A stretch of DNA of 64,000 nt from Neoaquamicrobium microcysteis. Its GTDB lineage: Bacteria > Pseudomonadota > Alphaproteobacteria > Rhizobiales > Rhizobiaceae. The notes under the pieces are model-generated. The model was not told where the DNA came from and searched no databases. It was given only the letters and a program-made list of their open reading frames with translations. This document shows, piece by piece, positions 36,602 to 44,611 of the stretch (within the stretch, counting starts at the first letter, position 1; the number at the start of each line of letters is the position of its first letter). The position numbers were made by a program, and so were the translations under genes. The stretch lies in assembly GCF_008180155.1 (NCBI RefSeq), contig NZ_VSZS01000061.1, positions 186,001 to 250,000 of the forward strand, in the 5' to 3' direction.

Positions 36602-36632
36602 TCTCGGCGATAGTCACTCGGGAGCCACACCC

Positions 36633-36818
36633 ATGCCCGCTACATCGAAAGCACAGCAGAAGGCGGCCGGCGCGGCGCTAGCGGCCAAACGCGGCGAAAT
36701 CAAAAAGTCGGAACTCAAGGGCGCGTCCATCGAGATGTACGAATCGATGAACGAAAGCCAGCTCGAGGAACTGGCCGAGACCAAGCGCAAGGGCCTGCCG
36801 GAGAAGAAGGGCGATTAG
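36633..36818 (+). CDS. DUF3008-family small protein
   Basis: A 61-residue, lysine- and glutamate-rich protein beginning MPATSKAQQKAAGAALAAKR and containing KKSELKGASIEMYESMNE, both typical of DUF3008 (PF11450). Members are small soluble proteins of unknown function that are spread through alphaproteobacteria. ATG 36633 follows GGGAG. A perfect EcfG-type promoter lies upstream, so expression under general stress is likely. The stop codon overlaps that of the convergent GAF gene. Confidence 0.85.
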   Translation: MPATSKAQQKAAGAALAAKRGEIKKSELKGASIEMYESMNESQLEELAETKRKGLPEKKGD

Positions 36819-37315
36819 TCCTCTTCCGACGCTGCCAGAAATGCGGCGACGGCCGGTATCTGAAGCTGCTCCACGAGCGCGATCCGCTCGGGCGTGAAGT
36901 GGTTTTCCACGTCCAGCATGTTCACCGTGCCGAGTATTTTCCCGCCGACAAACACCGGCATGTTGATGCACGAGCGGCATCCCAGCCTGCCGATCAATTC
37001 CCAGTCCGGGAAGTGGCCGGCGATCTCCTCCAGCGTGTTGGCGACGAACAGATTGCCGCCCTGCACGACCAGCTCGAACCACGGATCGACCTCGATCGGC
37101 TTGGTGCCGGAAACCGGGTATGCGTCCGGCATGTTGGTGTAGAGTCGGCGCGCCACGCTCGCCTCCATGTCCACAGTCGTGACCGTGAAAAGCTTCGCGC
37201 CGATAATCTCCTGCGCCAGCGTTTGCAGCGCCCGCCACGGCGCGTCGCCCGAGGTCTTCTGCGCGATGGCGAGGCGGAACGCGCGAAGCGCCGCGCCGGT
37301 GTTGTTGTCTGTCAT
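36815..37315 (-). CDS. GAF-domain protein
   Basis: A 166-residue single GAF domain: FRLAIAQKTSGDAPWRALQT at the N-terminus, LFTVTTVDMEASVARRLYTN as the core sheet, and GRLGCRSCINMPVFVGGKIL with two close cysteines, then GTVNMLDVENHFTPERIALV. GAF domains sense small molecules or redox state. No output domain is attached. It is the last gene of the leftward peptide-transporter operon, 10 bases after the second ATPase, with GAGGAA before ATG 37315. The two cysteines may form a redox pair or metal site; the ligand is unknown. Confidence 0.82.
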   Translation of the reverse strand: MTDNNTGAALRAFRLAIAQKTSGDAPWRALQTLAQEIIGAKLFTVTTVDMEASVARRLYTNMPDAYPVSGTKPIEVDPWFELVVQGGNLFVANTLEEIAGHFPDWELIGRLGCRSCINMPVFVGGKILGTVNMLDVENHFTPERIALVEQLQIPAVAAFLAASEED

Positions 37316-37325
37316 GGGTGTTTCC

Positions 37326-38069
37326 TCAGGCGGTGATGCGCGTCGTGCTCTTTTCGACAAGCTCGCGCGAATAGGGGTCTTTCATGGTGTTGGTCTTCAG
37401 GGCCGCGACGTCCGCGACCTCGACGATACGGCCCTGCCGCATCACTGCCAGCCGGTCGCATAGGAAGGAGACCACCGGCAGGTCGTGGGTGACGATGACG
37501 TATGTCAGTCCCTGTTCGCGGCGCAGGCGTTTCAGCAGGTTGAGGATTTCGGCCTGCACCGACACGTCCAGCGCGGATGTCGGCTCGTCCAGCAGCAGGA
37601 TTTTCGGCTTCAGCATCAGTGCGCGCGCAATAGCCACGCGCTGCCGCTGGCCGCCCGAAAGCTGGTGCGGCAGGCGGAAGCGAAAGCGCGGGTCGAGCCC
37701 GCATGCTTCCATCATCTCCGGCACACGCCTGTCGGCATCCTTGATGCCGTGGATCGCAAGCGGCTCCGAAAGCGTGGCGTCGACAGTCTGGCGCGGATGC
37801 AGGGAACCGTACGGATCCTGGAACACCATCTGGCACAGCGCCGCGAAGCGCTTGTCGATGGACTTGTCCCGCGGCTGGCCGAAAAGGTCGATCTCGCCCT
37901 CCCAGTCGGGCGCAAGCCCGGTGATCGCGCGCAGCACGGTCGACTTGCCCGAGCCCGATTCGCCCACCAGGCCGAAGCATTCGCCCTCGGCGATCTCCAG
38001 CGACACGCCTTCGACGACACGCGTGTCGCCGTAGGAAACGTCCAGGTTCTTAAGGGAAATCGCGCTCAT
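37326..38069 (-). CDS. Peptide-type ABC transporter ATPase (OppF/DppF-like)
   Basis: A 247-residue ATPase. Walker A GESGSGKST, Q-loop MVFQDPYGSLHPRQTV, signature LSGGQRQRVAIARAL, Walker B ILLLDEPTSALDVSVQ and switch YVIVTHDLPVV are intact. QDPYxSLxPR is the classic Opp/Dpp F-subunit motif. The protein is shorter than OppF (about 330) because the C-terminal oligopeptide domain is nearly absent, ending KDPYSRELVEKS. I chose ATG 38069, which overlaps the first ATPase stop (ATGA), over an in-frame ATG at 38081. The nickel/peptide group (NikE-like) has similar lengths, so the substrate is not settled by this subunit. Confidence 0.9.
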   Translation of the reverse strand: MSAISLKNLDVSYGDTRVVEGVSLEIAEGECFGLVGESGSGKSTVLRAITGLAPDWEGEIDLFGQPRDKSIDKRFAALCQMVFQDPYGSLHPRQTVDATLSEPLAIHGIKDADRRVPEMMEACGLDPRFRFRLPHQLSGGQRQRVAIARALMLKPKILLLDEPTSALDVSVQAEILNLLKRLRREQGLTYVIVTHDLPVVSFLCDRLAVMRQGRIVEVADVAALKTNTMKDPYSRELVEKSTTRITA

Positions 38070-38902
38070 GCCGTTTCCCATTGGCTGCGGTCCAGCACGG
38101 GCAGCAGCTCGCGCGTCTCGTTCAGTTGCGGCACGGAGGCGAGCAGCCCGCGTGTGTAGGGATGGCTGGCCTTGTCAAGCTCGCTGGCCGCGCATTGCTC
38201 CACCACCTCGCCGCGATACATCACGAGTATGCGGTCGCAGAACTGCGATACGAGATGGAGGTCGTGGCTGATGAAGATCAGGCCCATGCCGTTGCGGGTG
38301 ATGAGTTCATCGATGATCTTCAGCACCTCGCCCTGCACCGACACGTCGAGCGCCGAGGTCGGCTCGTCGGCGATCAGGATAGCCGGCTCGGGTATCAGCA
38401 TCATGGCGATCATCACGCGCTGGCCCATGCCGCCCGACACCTCGTGCGGGTAGAGCCCGAAAACGCGTTCGGGGTCGCGGATTTGCACTGCTTCCAGCAT
38501 CGTAAGCACGCGTTCGCGGATTTGCCGGCGCGGCAGCTTCTCGTGCACGGCAAGCGCTTCGCCGATCTGCTCGCCGACGGTCATCACCGGGTTGAGCGAG
38601 AATTTCGGGTCCTGCATCACCATCGAAATGCGCGCGCCACGCACCTTGCGCATCTCACGCTCGGAGATCGAAAGCAGGTCCTTTCCGTCGAAGCGCAGCC
38701 GGTCGGCGGTCACTTCGCCCGGCTTGCGGATCAGGCGCAGGATTGAGCGTCCGGTCATCGACTTGCCGGAACCGCTCTCGCCGACGATGCCCAGCCGCTC
38801 GCGGCCCAGCGTGAACGAGACGCCGCGCACGACCTCGACAGGCCCGGTCGCGGTCGGGAAGCGCACGCGCAGATTCTGCACGTCCAGAAGCGGCTCGCTC
38901 AT
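38066..38902 (-). CDS. Peptide-type ABC transporter ATPase (OppD/DppD-like)
   Basis: A 278-residue ATPase with Walker A GESGSGKSM, the D-subunit motif MVMQDPKFSLNPVMTVG, signature VSGGMGQRVMIAMML, Walker B ILIADEPTSALDVSVQ and switch FISHDLHLVSQF. The C-terminal stretch SHPYTRGLLASVPQLNE is the Opp/Dpp HPYT motif. Start overlaps the permease stop (ATGA) and stop overlaps the next ATPase start (ATGA). It forms the heterodimeric motor with the OppF-like subunit. Confidence 0.9.
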   Translation of the reverse strand: MSEPLLDVQNLRVRFPTATGPVEVVRGVSFTLGRERLGIVGESGSGKSMTGRSILRLIRKPGEVTADRLRFDGKDLLSISEREMRKVRGARISMVMQDPKFSLNPVMTVGEQIGEALAVHEKLPRRQIRERVLTMLEAVQIRDPERVFGLYPHEVSGGMGQRVMIAMMLIPEPAILIADEPTSALDVSVQGEVLKIIDELITRNGMGLIFISHDLHLVSQFCDRILVMYRGEVVEQCAASELDKASHPYTRGLLASVPQLNETRELLPVLDRSQWETA

Positions 38903-39807
38903 TGCTTGCCTCCGCTCTTGGGGTCGAGCACGTCGCGCAACCCGTCGCCGAGGAAGCAGAAGCCCAGCGAGACGATGATGATGGCGAAGCCCGGCATGGT
39001 CGCCACCCACCACTGGTCGAGGATGAAGGCGCGGCCACGCGAGATCATCGCGCCCCATTCGGGCAGGGGAGGCTGCGCGCCAAGCCCGAGGAAGCCTAGG
39101 CCCGCCGCCGTCAGGATGATGCCCGCCATATCAAGCGTCACGCGGATGATGACCGAGGACGAGCACAGCGGCAGGATGTGCCGCAGGATCACGCGCATGG
39201 CCGACGCGCCCTGCAGCCGGATCGCGGCGATGAACTCCGAGTTGCGGAAGGTCAGCGTCTCCGCGCGGGCGATGCGGGCATAGGCCGGCCACGATGTGAT
39301 GGCTATGGCGATCACCGCGTTCTCGATGCCCGGCCCGAGTGCCGCCACGAAGGCGAGCGCGAGGATCAGCTTCGGCATCGACAGGAACACGTCGGTGATG
39401 CCCATCAGGATGCGATCGGTCCAGCCTCCGAAATAGCCGGACACCGCGCCTATCACGAGGCCAAGCGGCGCGGCGATCGCGGCCACCAGCAGCACGATCA
39501 TCAGCGTAATCCGCGCGCCATAGACGATGCGCGACCAGATGTCCCGGCCAAGCTCGTCGGTGCCCAGCCAGAACTCGGCGCTCGGCGGTTGCAGCCGGTT
39601 GGTCAGCTGCCCGCTATAGGGCGAGTGCGTGGCGAACCACGGCGCGAAGATCGCCAGCACCACCAGCGCGATGATGATGACCGCGCCGATCACGGCCAGC
39701 GGGTTGCGCAGCAGCGCCAGCAGCACGCGATAAGAACGCCCCAGCCGCGCCTGCATGCGCGAGGAGGGCGATTCGGTCAGCAGCCAGTCGCGGGTGGTCA
39801 TGCTCAT
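38899..39807 (-). CDS. Peptide-type ABC transporter permease (OppC/DppC-like)
   Basis: A 302-residue permease. It has the N-terminal OppC_N segment (LLRNPLAVIGAVIIIALVVL), the LGTDELGRDIWSRIVYGAR motif characteristic of C subunits, about six helices, and the ATPase-contact loop FIAAIRLQGASAMRVILRHI (EAA-like). ATG 39807 follows GAGG. It begins 5 bases after the B permease stop. Confidence 0.92.
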   Translation of the reverse strand: MSMTTRDWLLTESPSSRMQARLGRSYRVLLALLRNPLAVIGAVIIIALVVLAIFAPWFATHSPYSGQLTNRLQPPSAEFWLGTDELGRDIWSRIVYGARITLMIVLLVAAIAAPLGLVIGAVSGYFGGWTDRILMGITDVFLSMPKLILALAFVAALGPGIENAVIAIAITSWPAYARIARAETLTFRNSEFIAAIRLQGASAMRVILRHILPLCSSSVIIRVTLDMAGIILTAAGLGFLGLGAQPPLPEWGAMISRGRAFILDQWWVATMPGFAIIIVSLGFCFLGDGLRDVLDPKSGGKQ

Positions 39808-39812
39808 GTCGC

Positions 39813-40898
39813 TCACCTCGCCCTCGGGTCCAGGACGCGATAGAGCACGTCGGAAATCTTGTTGATGGCGATGAACACCGCGCCGATCACCAGCGTTGCG
39901 CCCAGCACCGCGTTCATGTCCGCGTTCAGCAGCGCGCTCGTCAGGTAGTTGCCGATCCCCGGCCACGAGAACACCGTCTCGATCATCACCGAGCCCTCCA
40001 GCAGGCCCGCATAGGAAAGTCCGATCACGGTGATGAGCGGCACGCGGATCGGCCGGAACGCATGCCGCCAGATCACCTGCCGCTCCGGCACGCCCTTCAC
40101 GCGGGCGGTGATGACGTATTCCTGGTTGAGCTGGTCGAGCATGAAGGAGCGCGTCATGCGCGCGATGTAGGCCAGGCTGAAGAAGCCGAGGATCGAGGCC
40201 GGCAGAACCAGATGGCTCACTGCATTCCGGAACACCGTCCAGTCGCCCGCGATCAGGCTGTCCACCAGCAGCAGGCCGGTCACCGTCGGCACCAGCCCGT
40301 CATAGAAGATGTCGAGCCGCCCCGGCCCGCTCACCCATTGCAGCCTCGCGTAGAACAGCAGCAGTCCAATGAGGCCGAGCCAGAACGCCGGCACGGAGTA
40401 ACCCAACAGCCCGACGACGCGGATGATCTGGTCGGTGATCGTGCCTTGCCTTGCCGCTGCCCAGACGCCCATCGGCACGCCCAGCGCCACGCCGATGATG
40501 ATGCCCAGCGTCGCCATCTCCAGCGTTGCGGGGAATACGCGCGCGAGGTCTTGCGCGACCGGGCGGCCCGTCGTCACCGACATGCCGAGGTTCCCGGTCA
40601 GCACGTCGCCGACATAGGAGAGGAACTGCACGATCAGCGGCCGGTCGAGCCCCATCTCCACGCGCACCCGCTCGTACACGGCCTGCGGCGCGCGGTCGCC
40701 CACGACGGCCAGCACCGGGTCGATGGGAATCACCCTGCCGATGAAGAAGGTGATGGCCAGAAGGCCGAGGAAGGTCAGCGCGATGGTGATGACGAACCCG
40801 CCCAGCGAGAACGCGAACCGGCGGCCGGCGCGCATGCGTCCCGACGCCCCCGTGCGGGCGGGAGCTGGACCCGGCTCGACTGCTGGTTCGATGCTCAC
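39813..40898 (-). CDS. Peptide-type ABC transporter permease (OppB/DppB-like)
   Basis: A 361-residue permease with a long hydrophilic N-terminus, then the first helix (ITIALTFLGLLAITFFIGRV) and typical B-subunit features: EMGLDRPLIVQFLSYVGDVL, GNLGMSVTTGRPVAQ, GLLGYSVPAFWLGLIGLLLF, EYVITARVKGVPERQVIWRH and ETVFSWPGIGNYLTSALLNA. I chose GTG 40898 because AGGAAAG lies just upstream; ATG 40934 and ATG 40835 are alternatives. It is the first gene of the leftward operon, divergent from the XRE-cupin regulator across a 132-base promoter region. Confidence 0.9.
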   Translation of the reverse strand: MSIEPAVEPGPAPARTGASGRMRAGRRFAFSLGGFVITIALTFLGLLAITFFIGRVIPIDPVLAVVGDRAPQAVYERVRVEMGLDRPLIVQFLSYVGDVLTGNLGMSVTTGRPVAQDLARVFPATLEMATLGIIIGVALGVPMGVWAAARQGTITDQIIRVVGLLGYSVPAFWLGLIGLLLFYARLQWVSGPGRLDIFYDGLVPTVTGLLLVDSLIAGDWTVFRNAVSHLVLPASILGFFSLAYIARMTRSFMLDQLNQEYVITARVKGVPERQVIWRHAFRPIRVPLITVIGLSYAGLLEGSVMIETVFSWPGIGNYLTSALLNADMNAVLGATLVIGAVFIAINKISDVLYRVLDPRAR

Positions 40899-40975
40899 GC
40901 GGCTTTCCTGCTGGCGGTGCGCGGCCCGCGGCATAGCCAACAGGAAAACGCGCGCTGTAGAAATTTCAGACTTGG

Positions 40976-41015
40976 ATAATACAAAAGATTTTGCTTCTAT
41001 CAAAAAAATTTTGAT
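40976..41015. promoter_or_regulatory. AT-rich divergent promoter with overlapping palindrome
   Basis: For the leftward operon, TTGATA (-35, complement of 40998-41003) and TATTAT (-10, complement of 40976-40981) are 16 bases apart. A 7+3+7 palindrome ATCAAAA-AAA-TTTTGAT covers 40999-41015 and overlaps that -35, placing it between the two divergent start codons. It is strikingly AT-rich in this GC-rich region and is the best operator candidate for the XRE-cupin regulator. Confidence 0.6.
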
Positions 41016-41030
41016 GGAGCGCGACGGCCT

Positions 41031-41717
41031 GTGAATATCCCGCAGCCGCAAAGCCAGAACCAGCCGGCAGCCCAGCCGCGCATCGGCGCGCTGATCCGCG
41101 CCCGTCGCCGTCAGTTGCACATGACGTTGCAGGGGCTGGGCGATGCGGCCGGGCTCTCGGTCGGCTTCCTCAGCCAGGTGGAGCGCGATCAGGCGACGCC
41201 GTCGCTTGGCGCACTGGCCGGCATCGCGCGCGGGCTTGGCGTCGAGATCGACTATTTCGTCGCCACGCCCTCCATCGGCAACGGCGTGACGCGCGCCGGC
41301 CAGCGCCCCACCTTCTCGCTGCCCGGCTCGTCGGTGATGTACGAGCGGCTGCACGCCGAGTTTCCGGGCAGGGGGCTTTCCTCCTTCATCATGATCGTGC
41401 CGCCCGGCCATCATTCCGAGATGGTCCACCACGAGGGCGACGAGCTGCTCTACGTGCTGGAAGGCGAGATCGCCCAGACCGTCGACGGCGAGACGATCCG
41501 GCTGTCTGCGGGAGACAGCCTGCATTTCCGGGGCTCCAGCGATCACAGCTGGGCCAATGAGAGCGATCGCGCGGCCCGCATCCTGTGGACGGGCACGATG
41601 TCCATCCTGCGTCCGCGGCAGGAGGGCGACAGGCGCGGCGCGACCGACGCCGGCGATCAGGCGGCAGTCGTCACCGAACTCAACCACACCACTTCAGCAG
41701 GGAGAACAAAACCATGA
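41031..41717 (+). CDS. XRE-family regulator with C-terminal cupin domain
   Basis: A 228-residue regulator. The N-terminal helix-turn-helix (about residues 18 to 72) contains LGDAAGLSVGFLSQVERDQATPS-type XRE sequence, and the C-terminal cupin_2 domain (about residues 115 to 185) has GHHSEMVHHEGDELLYVLEG and LSAGDSLHFRGSSDHSWAN, with the His/Glu residues that bind metal or ligand in cupins. The start is GTG 41031. The stop overlaps the start of the binding-protein gene (ATGA), so regulator and binding protein are translationally coupled. It probably controls both arms of the divergent transporter locus in response to the transported compound. Confidence 0.9.
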   Translation: MNIPQPQSQNQPAAQPRIGALIRARRRQLHMTLQGLGDAAGLSVGFLSQVERDQATPSLGALAGIARGLGVEIDYFVATPSIGNGVTRAGQRPTFSLPGSSVMYERLHAEFPGRGLSSFIMIVPPGHHSEMVHHEGDELLYVLEGEIAQTVDGETIRLSAGDSLHFRGSSDHSWANESDRAARILWTGTMSILRPRQEGDRRGATDAGDQAAVVTELNHTTSAGRTKP

Positions 41718-43306
41718 AGATCATCAAGCAAGCCGTACTTGCTGCGCTGCTGTCGGCCGCCGTGCCGCTCAGCGCAGCCTATGCCGCCACGCCCGCCGAC
41801 GTTCTCGTCGTCGCGCAGAACATCGACGACATCGTCGCCATCGATCCCGCGCAGGCCTACGAGTTCTCGTCGGGCGAACTCGTCACCAACATCTACGACC
41901 GCCTCGTCCAGTACGAGCCCGAAGATCTGGAGACGCTGGCCGGCGGCCTCGCTTCCGACTGGGAAGTCGACGAAGCAGCCAAGACCATCACGTTCACCCT
42001 GCGCGACGGCGTGACCTTCCATTCCGGCAATCCGCTGCGGCCGCAGGATGTGCTGTTCTCGTTCCGCCGCGTCGTGGCGCTGGAGAAGGCGCCCGCCTTC
42101 ATCCTCACCCAGCTCGGCTGGACCGCCGACAACATCGAGGAGATGGTCACGCTCGGCGACAACACCGTCACCATCAAATATGCCGGCGACTTCTCGCCCA
42201 ACTTCGTCCTGAACGTGCTGGCCGCCCGCCCGGCCTCCATCGTCGATGAAGTGGCGGTCATGGAAAACGAGGTCGATGGCGATTTCGGCAATGGCTGGCT
42301 CAACGCCAATTCCGCCGGCACCGGCCCGTTCAAGCTGCGCGTCTACCGCCCGGCCGAGCTCGCCACGCTCGACGCCAACCCGGACTATTTCAAGGGCGCC
42401 CCCGCCGTCAGCTCGGTCATCATCCGCCACGTCGCCGAGGCCGCCACGCAGCAGCTTCTGCTCGAATCCGGCGACGTCGACATGGCCAAGAACCTGACGC
42501 CCGATCAGGTCGGCTCGCTCGAAGGCAAGGACAACGTCAAGGTCGAGACCTATCCGCAGGCCGCCGTCCACTGGTTCTCCTTCAACCAGAAGGTCGAGGC
42601 GCTGACCGACGAGGCCGTGTGGGAGGCCGCCCGCTACCTGGTCGATTACGAAGGCATGACCGAAACCTTCCTCAAGGGCCAGATGCAGGTGCATCAGGCG
42701 TTCTGGCCGTCCGGCTTCCCCGGCGCGCTCGACGACACGCCCTTCACCTACGACCCCGAGAAGGCGAAGCAGATCCTCGCCGACGCCGGCGTCGAGCTGC
42801 CGATCAACGTGACCATGGACGTCATCAACTCGACGCCCTTCACCGACATCGCGCAGTCGCTGCAGTCGACCTTCGCCGAGGCCGGCATCAACTTTGAAAT
42901 CCTGCCGGGCACCGGCGCGCAGGTCATCACGAAATACCGCGCCCGCACGCACGAAGCGATGCTGCTCTACTGGGGGCCGGACTTCATGGACCCGCACTCT
43001 AACGCCAAGGCTTTCGCCTACAACGCCGACAATGCCGACGACAAATACGCTTCGACCACCACGTGGCGCAACGCGTGGGCGGTGCCGGAAGAGCTGAACC
43101 AGGAAACGCTTGCCGCGCTGGCCGAGCCGGACGCCGAGAAGCGCAACGAGATGTATCTTGACCTTCAGAAGAAGGTTCAGGAAAAAGCACCCTTCGTCAT
43201 CATGTTCCAGGCGGTAAAGCAGGTGGGCATGGGGCCGCAGGTCGAGGGCTTCGTCAACGGGGCGACCTCCGACTTCGTCTTCTACCGTCTGGTCGACAAG
43301 AACTGA
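41714..43306 (+). CDS. Peptide-type ABC transporter substrate-binding protein (SBP family 5)
   Basis: A 530-residue periplasmic binding protein. The signal peptide MKIIKQAVLAALLSAAVPLS ends near AYA-ATPAD. The mature protein contains DIVAIDPAQAYEFSSGELVT and FTLRDGVTFHSGNPLRPQDV, the SBP_bac_5 family signature region, and closes with KVQEKAPFVIMFQAVKQVGM. Family members bind peptides, nickel, opines, glutathione or sugars. The adjacent M24 peptidase favours a peptide-like ligand. It is coupled to the regulator by ATGA, with GGAG upstream, and a strong hairpin follows the stop codon. The matching permease and ATPase genes lie on the other strand of the same locus. Confidence 0.92.
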   Translation: MKIIKQAVLAALLSAAVPLSAAYAATPADVLVVAQNIDDIVAIDPAQAYEFSSGELVTNIYDRLVQYEPEDLETLAGGLASDWEVDEAAKTITFTLRDGVTFHSGNPLRPQDVLFSFRRVVALEKAPAFILTQLGWTADNIEEMVTLGDNTVTIKYAGDFSPNFVLNVLAARPASIVDEVAVMENEVDGDFGNGWLNANSAGTGPFKLRVYRPAELATLDANPDYFKGAPAVSSVIIRHVAEAATQQLLLESGDVDMAKNLTPDQVGSLEGKDNVKVETYPQAAVHWFSFNQKVEALTDEAVWEAARYLVDYEGMTETFLKGQMQVHQAFWPSGFPGALDDTPFTYDPEKAKQILADAGVELPINVTMDVINSTPFTDIAQSLQSTFAEAGINFEILPGTGAQVITKYRARTHEAMLLYWGPDFMDPHSNAKAFAYNADNADDKYASTTTWRNAWAVPEELNQETLAALAEPDAEKRNEMYLDLQKKVQEKAPFVIMFQAVKQVGMGPQVEGFVNGATSDFVFYRLVDKN

Positions 43307-43319
43307 TCGGACGGTAGGC

Positions 43320-43351
43320 GCGGGCTGCCGCTGGGGCCACCGGCAGCCCGC
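43320..43351 (+). other. Intercistronic hairpin after the peptide binding-protein gene
   Basis: GCGGGCTGCCG, 10-base loop, CGGCAGCCCGC: a perfect 11-bp stem starting 14 bases after the stop codon, with no T-run. As in the sugar operon, it sits between the binding-protein gene and the next gene and probably stabilises the upstream message. Confidence 0.65.
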
Positions 43352-43381
43352 CACCCAATCAAGCAGAACGAGGATATTGCC

Positions 43382-44482
43382 GTGACGGATATTGTTGCCG
43401 AACGGATGGCGCGGCTGCGCGCCACCATGAAGGAAACCGGAACCGGGCTGGTGGCGGTCGGCCCTGGTTCGCACATGCAGTGGCTGGTGGGCTTCTACCC
43501 CCACCCCGACGAGAGGCCGTGCCTTCTGCTGGTTGGGCCTGAAAAGGCGGCATTCCTGATGCCGGCGCTCAACGCCGAGGCGGCGAAGCAGTCGAGCAGC
43601 CTGCCGATGTTCGAATGGGCGGATGCCGACGGTCCCGACGCCGCACTTGCGCGCGCTCTGGATGAAGCGTTTCCTGAAAGGGCAGGGCGCGTCGTACTGG
43701 ACGAGACGATGCGCGCCGATTTCGCCTTCCTGCTGGCCGACGCGCTGCCCGGCAATGCCCGCGCCTTCACCGGCGACACGCTCGGTCTGCTCCGCTCGAT
43801 CAAGGACGAGGACGAGTATCGCCGCCTCAAGATCAGCTCGCGTCTCAACGACGCCGCGATGCAGGCCGCATGGGCCGCCATCCGCCCCGGCATGACCGAA
43901 AACCAGCTTGCCGACGTGGTCCGCGATCACTTCTCGTCCAACGGCGCGCGGCCGCTGTTCTGGATCGTCGGCGCAAACGAGAACGGCGCGCACCCGCACC
44001 ATTCAACCAGCGACCGCGTGCTGAAGAAGGGCGACGCGGTGGTCATCGACATCGGCGGCCGCCTCGACGGCTACCCCAGCGACATGACGCGCATGGCGAT
44101 CATCGGTGAGGCGCCGGAAGGCTACGCCGAGGTTCATGCCGTGGTCGAAAAGGCTGTGCAGGCGGCTCTTGCGGCGGCGAAGCCCGGCGTCAAGGCGAAA
44201 GAGGTCGACAAGGCCGCCCGCGACGTCATCGCGGCTGCCGGCTACGGCGAATATTTCGTCCACCGCACCGGCCACGGCCTCGGCATCGACGGCCACGAGC
44301 CGCCCTACATCACCGCCACGTCAGAGGTGTTGCTGGAGGAGGGTATGGTTTTCTCCATCGAGCCCGGCATCTACCTGCCCGGCCGCTTCGGCATCCGCCT
44401 CGAGGAAATCGTGATCCTTCGCGCCGACGGCCCCGAGATTTTCTCGGAACTGCCGAGGGACGCGTTCATCGCAAAGGCGTGA
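43382..44482 (+). CDS. M24-family metallopeptidase (X-Pro dipeptidase-like)
   Basis: A 366-residue creatinase/prolidase-fold protein. The N-terminal creatinase_N domain (about residues 8 to 135) precedes the pita-bread catalytic domain. The five metal ligands are visible: Asp in VVIDIGGRLDG, Asp in GYPSDMTRMA, His in HRTGHGLGIDGHE, Glu in VFSIEPGIYLPG and Glu in IRLEEIVIL. Such enzymes cleave Xaa-Pro dipeptides or related amides with two divalent metal ions; some members act on creatine or other guanidino/N-methyl compounds. GTG 43382 follows GAGG. It lies downstream of the binding protein, so it likely digests what the transporter brings in. Confidence 0.9.
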   Translation: MTDIVAERMARLRATMKETGTGLVAVGPGSHMQWLVGFYPHPDERPCLLLVGPEKAAFLMPALNAEAAKQSSSLPMFEWADADGPDAALARALDEAFPERAGRVVLDETMRADFAFLLADALPGNARAFTGDTLGLLRSIKDEDEYRRLKISSRLNDAAMQAAWAAIRPGMTENQLADVVRDHFSSNGARPLFWIVGANENGAHPHHSTSDRVLKKGDAVVIDIGGRLDGYPSDMTRMAIIGEAPEGYAEVHAVVEKAVQAALAAAKPGVKAKEVDKAARDVIAAAGYGEYFVHRTGHGLGIDGHEPPYITATSEVLLEEGMVFSIEPGIYLPGRFGIRLEEIVILRADGPEIFSELPRDAFIAKA

Positions 44483-44539
44483 GGCGAGGTCGTTCGTGCT
44501 TGCCCGAGCCCTCAAACGAACGGCCACCTCCACTTAGTC

Positions 44540-44562
44540 ATCCTCGGGCTTGACCCGAGGAT
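44540..44562. repeat. REP-like hairpin element
   Basis: ATCCTCGGG, loop CTTGA, CCCGAGGAT: a perfect 9-bp stem in the 129-base space between two convergent genes. The core CCTCGGGCTTGACCCGAGG is a form I recognise from intergenic repeats of rhizobia. It may also serve as a terminator. Confidence 0.6.
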
Positions 44563-44611
44563 CCATGCCTCAACCCATCCACCACAAAGCCGGAGCCCGC
44601 TTCCGCACCCA

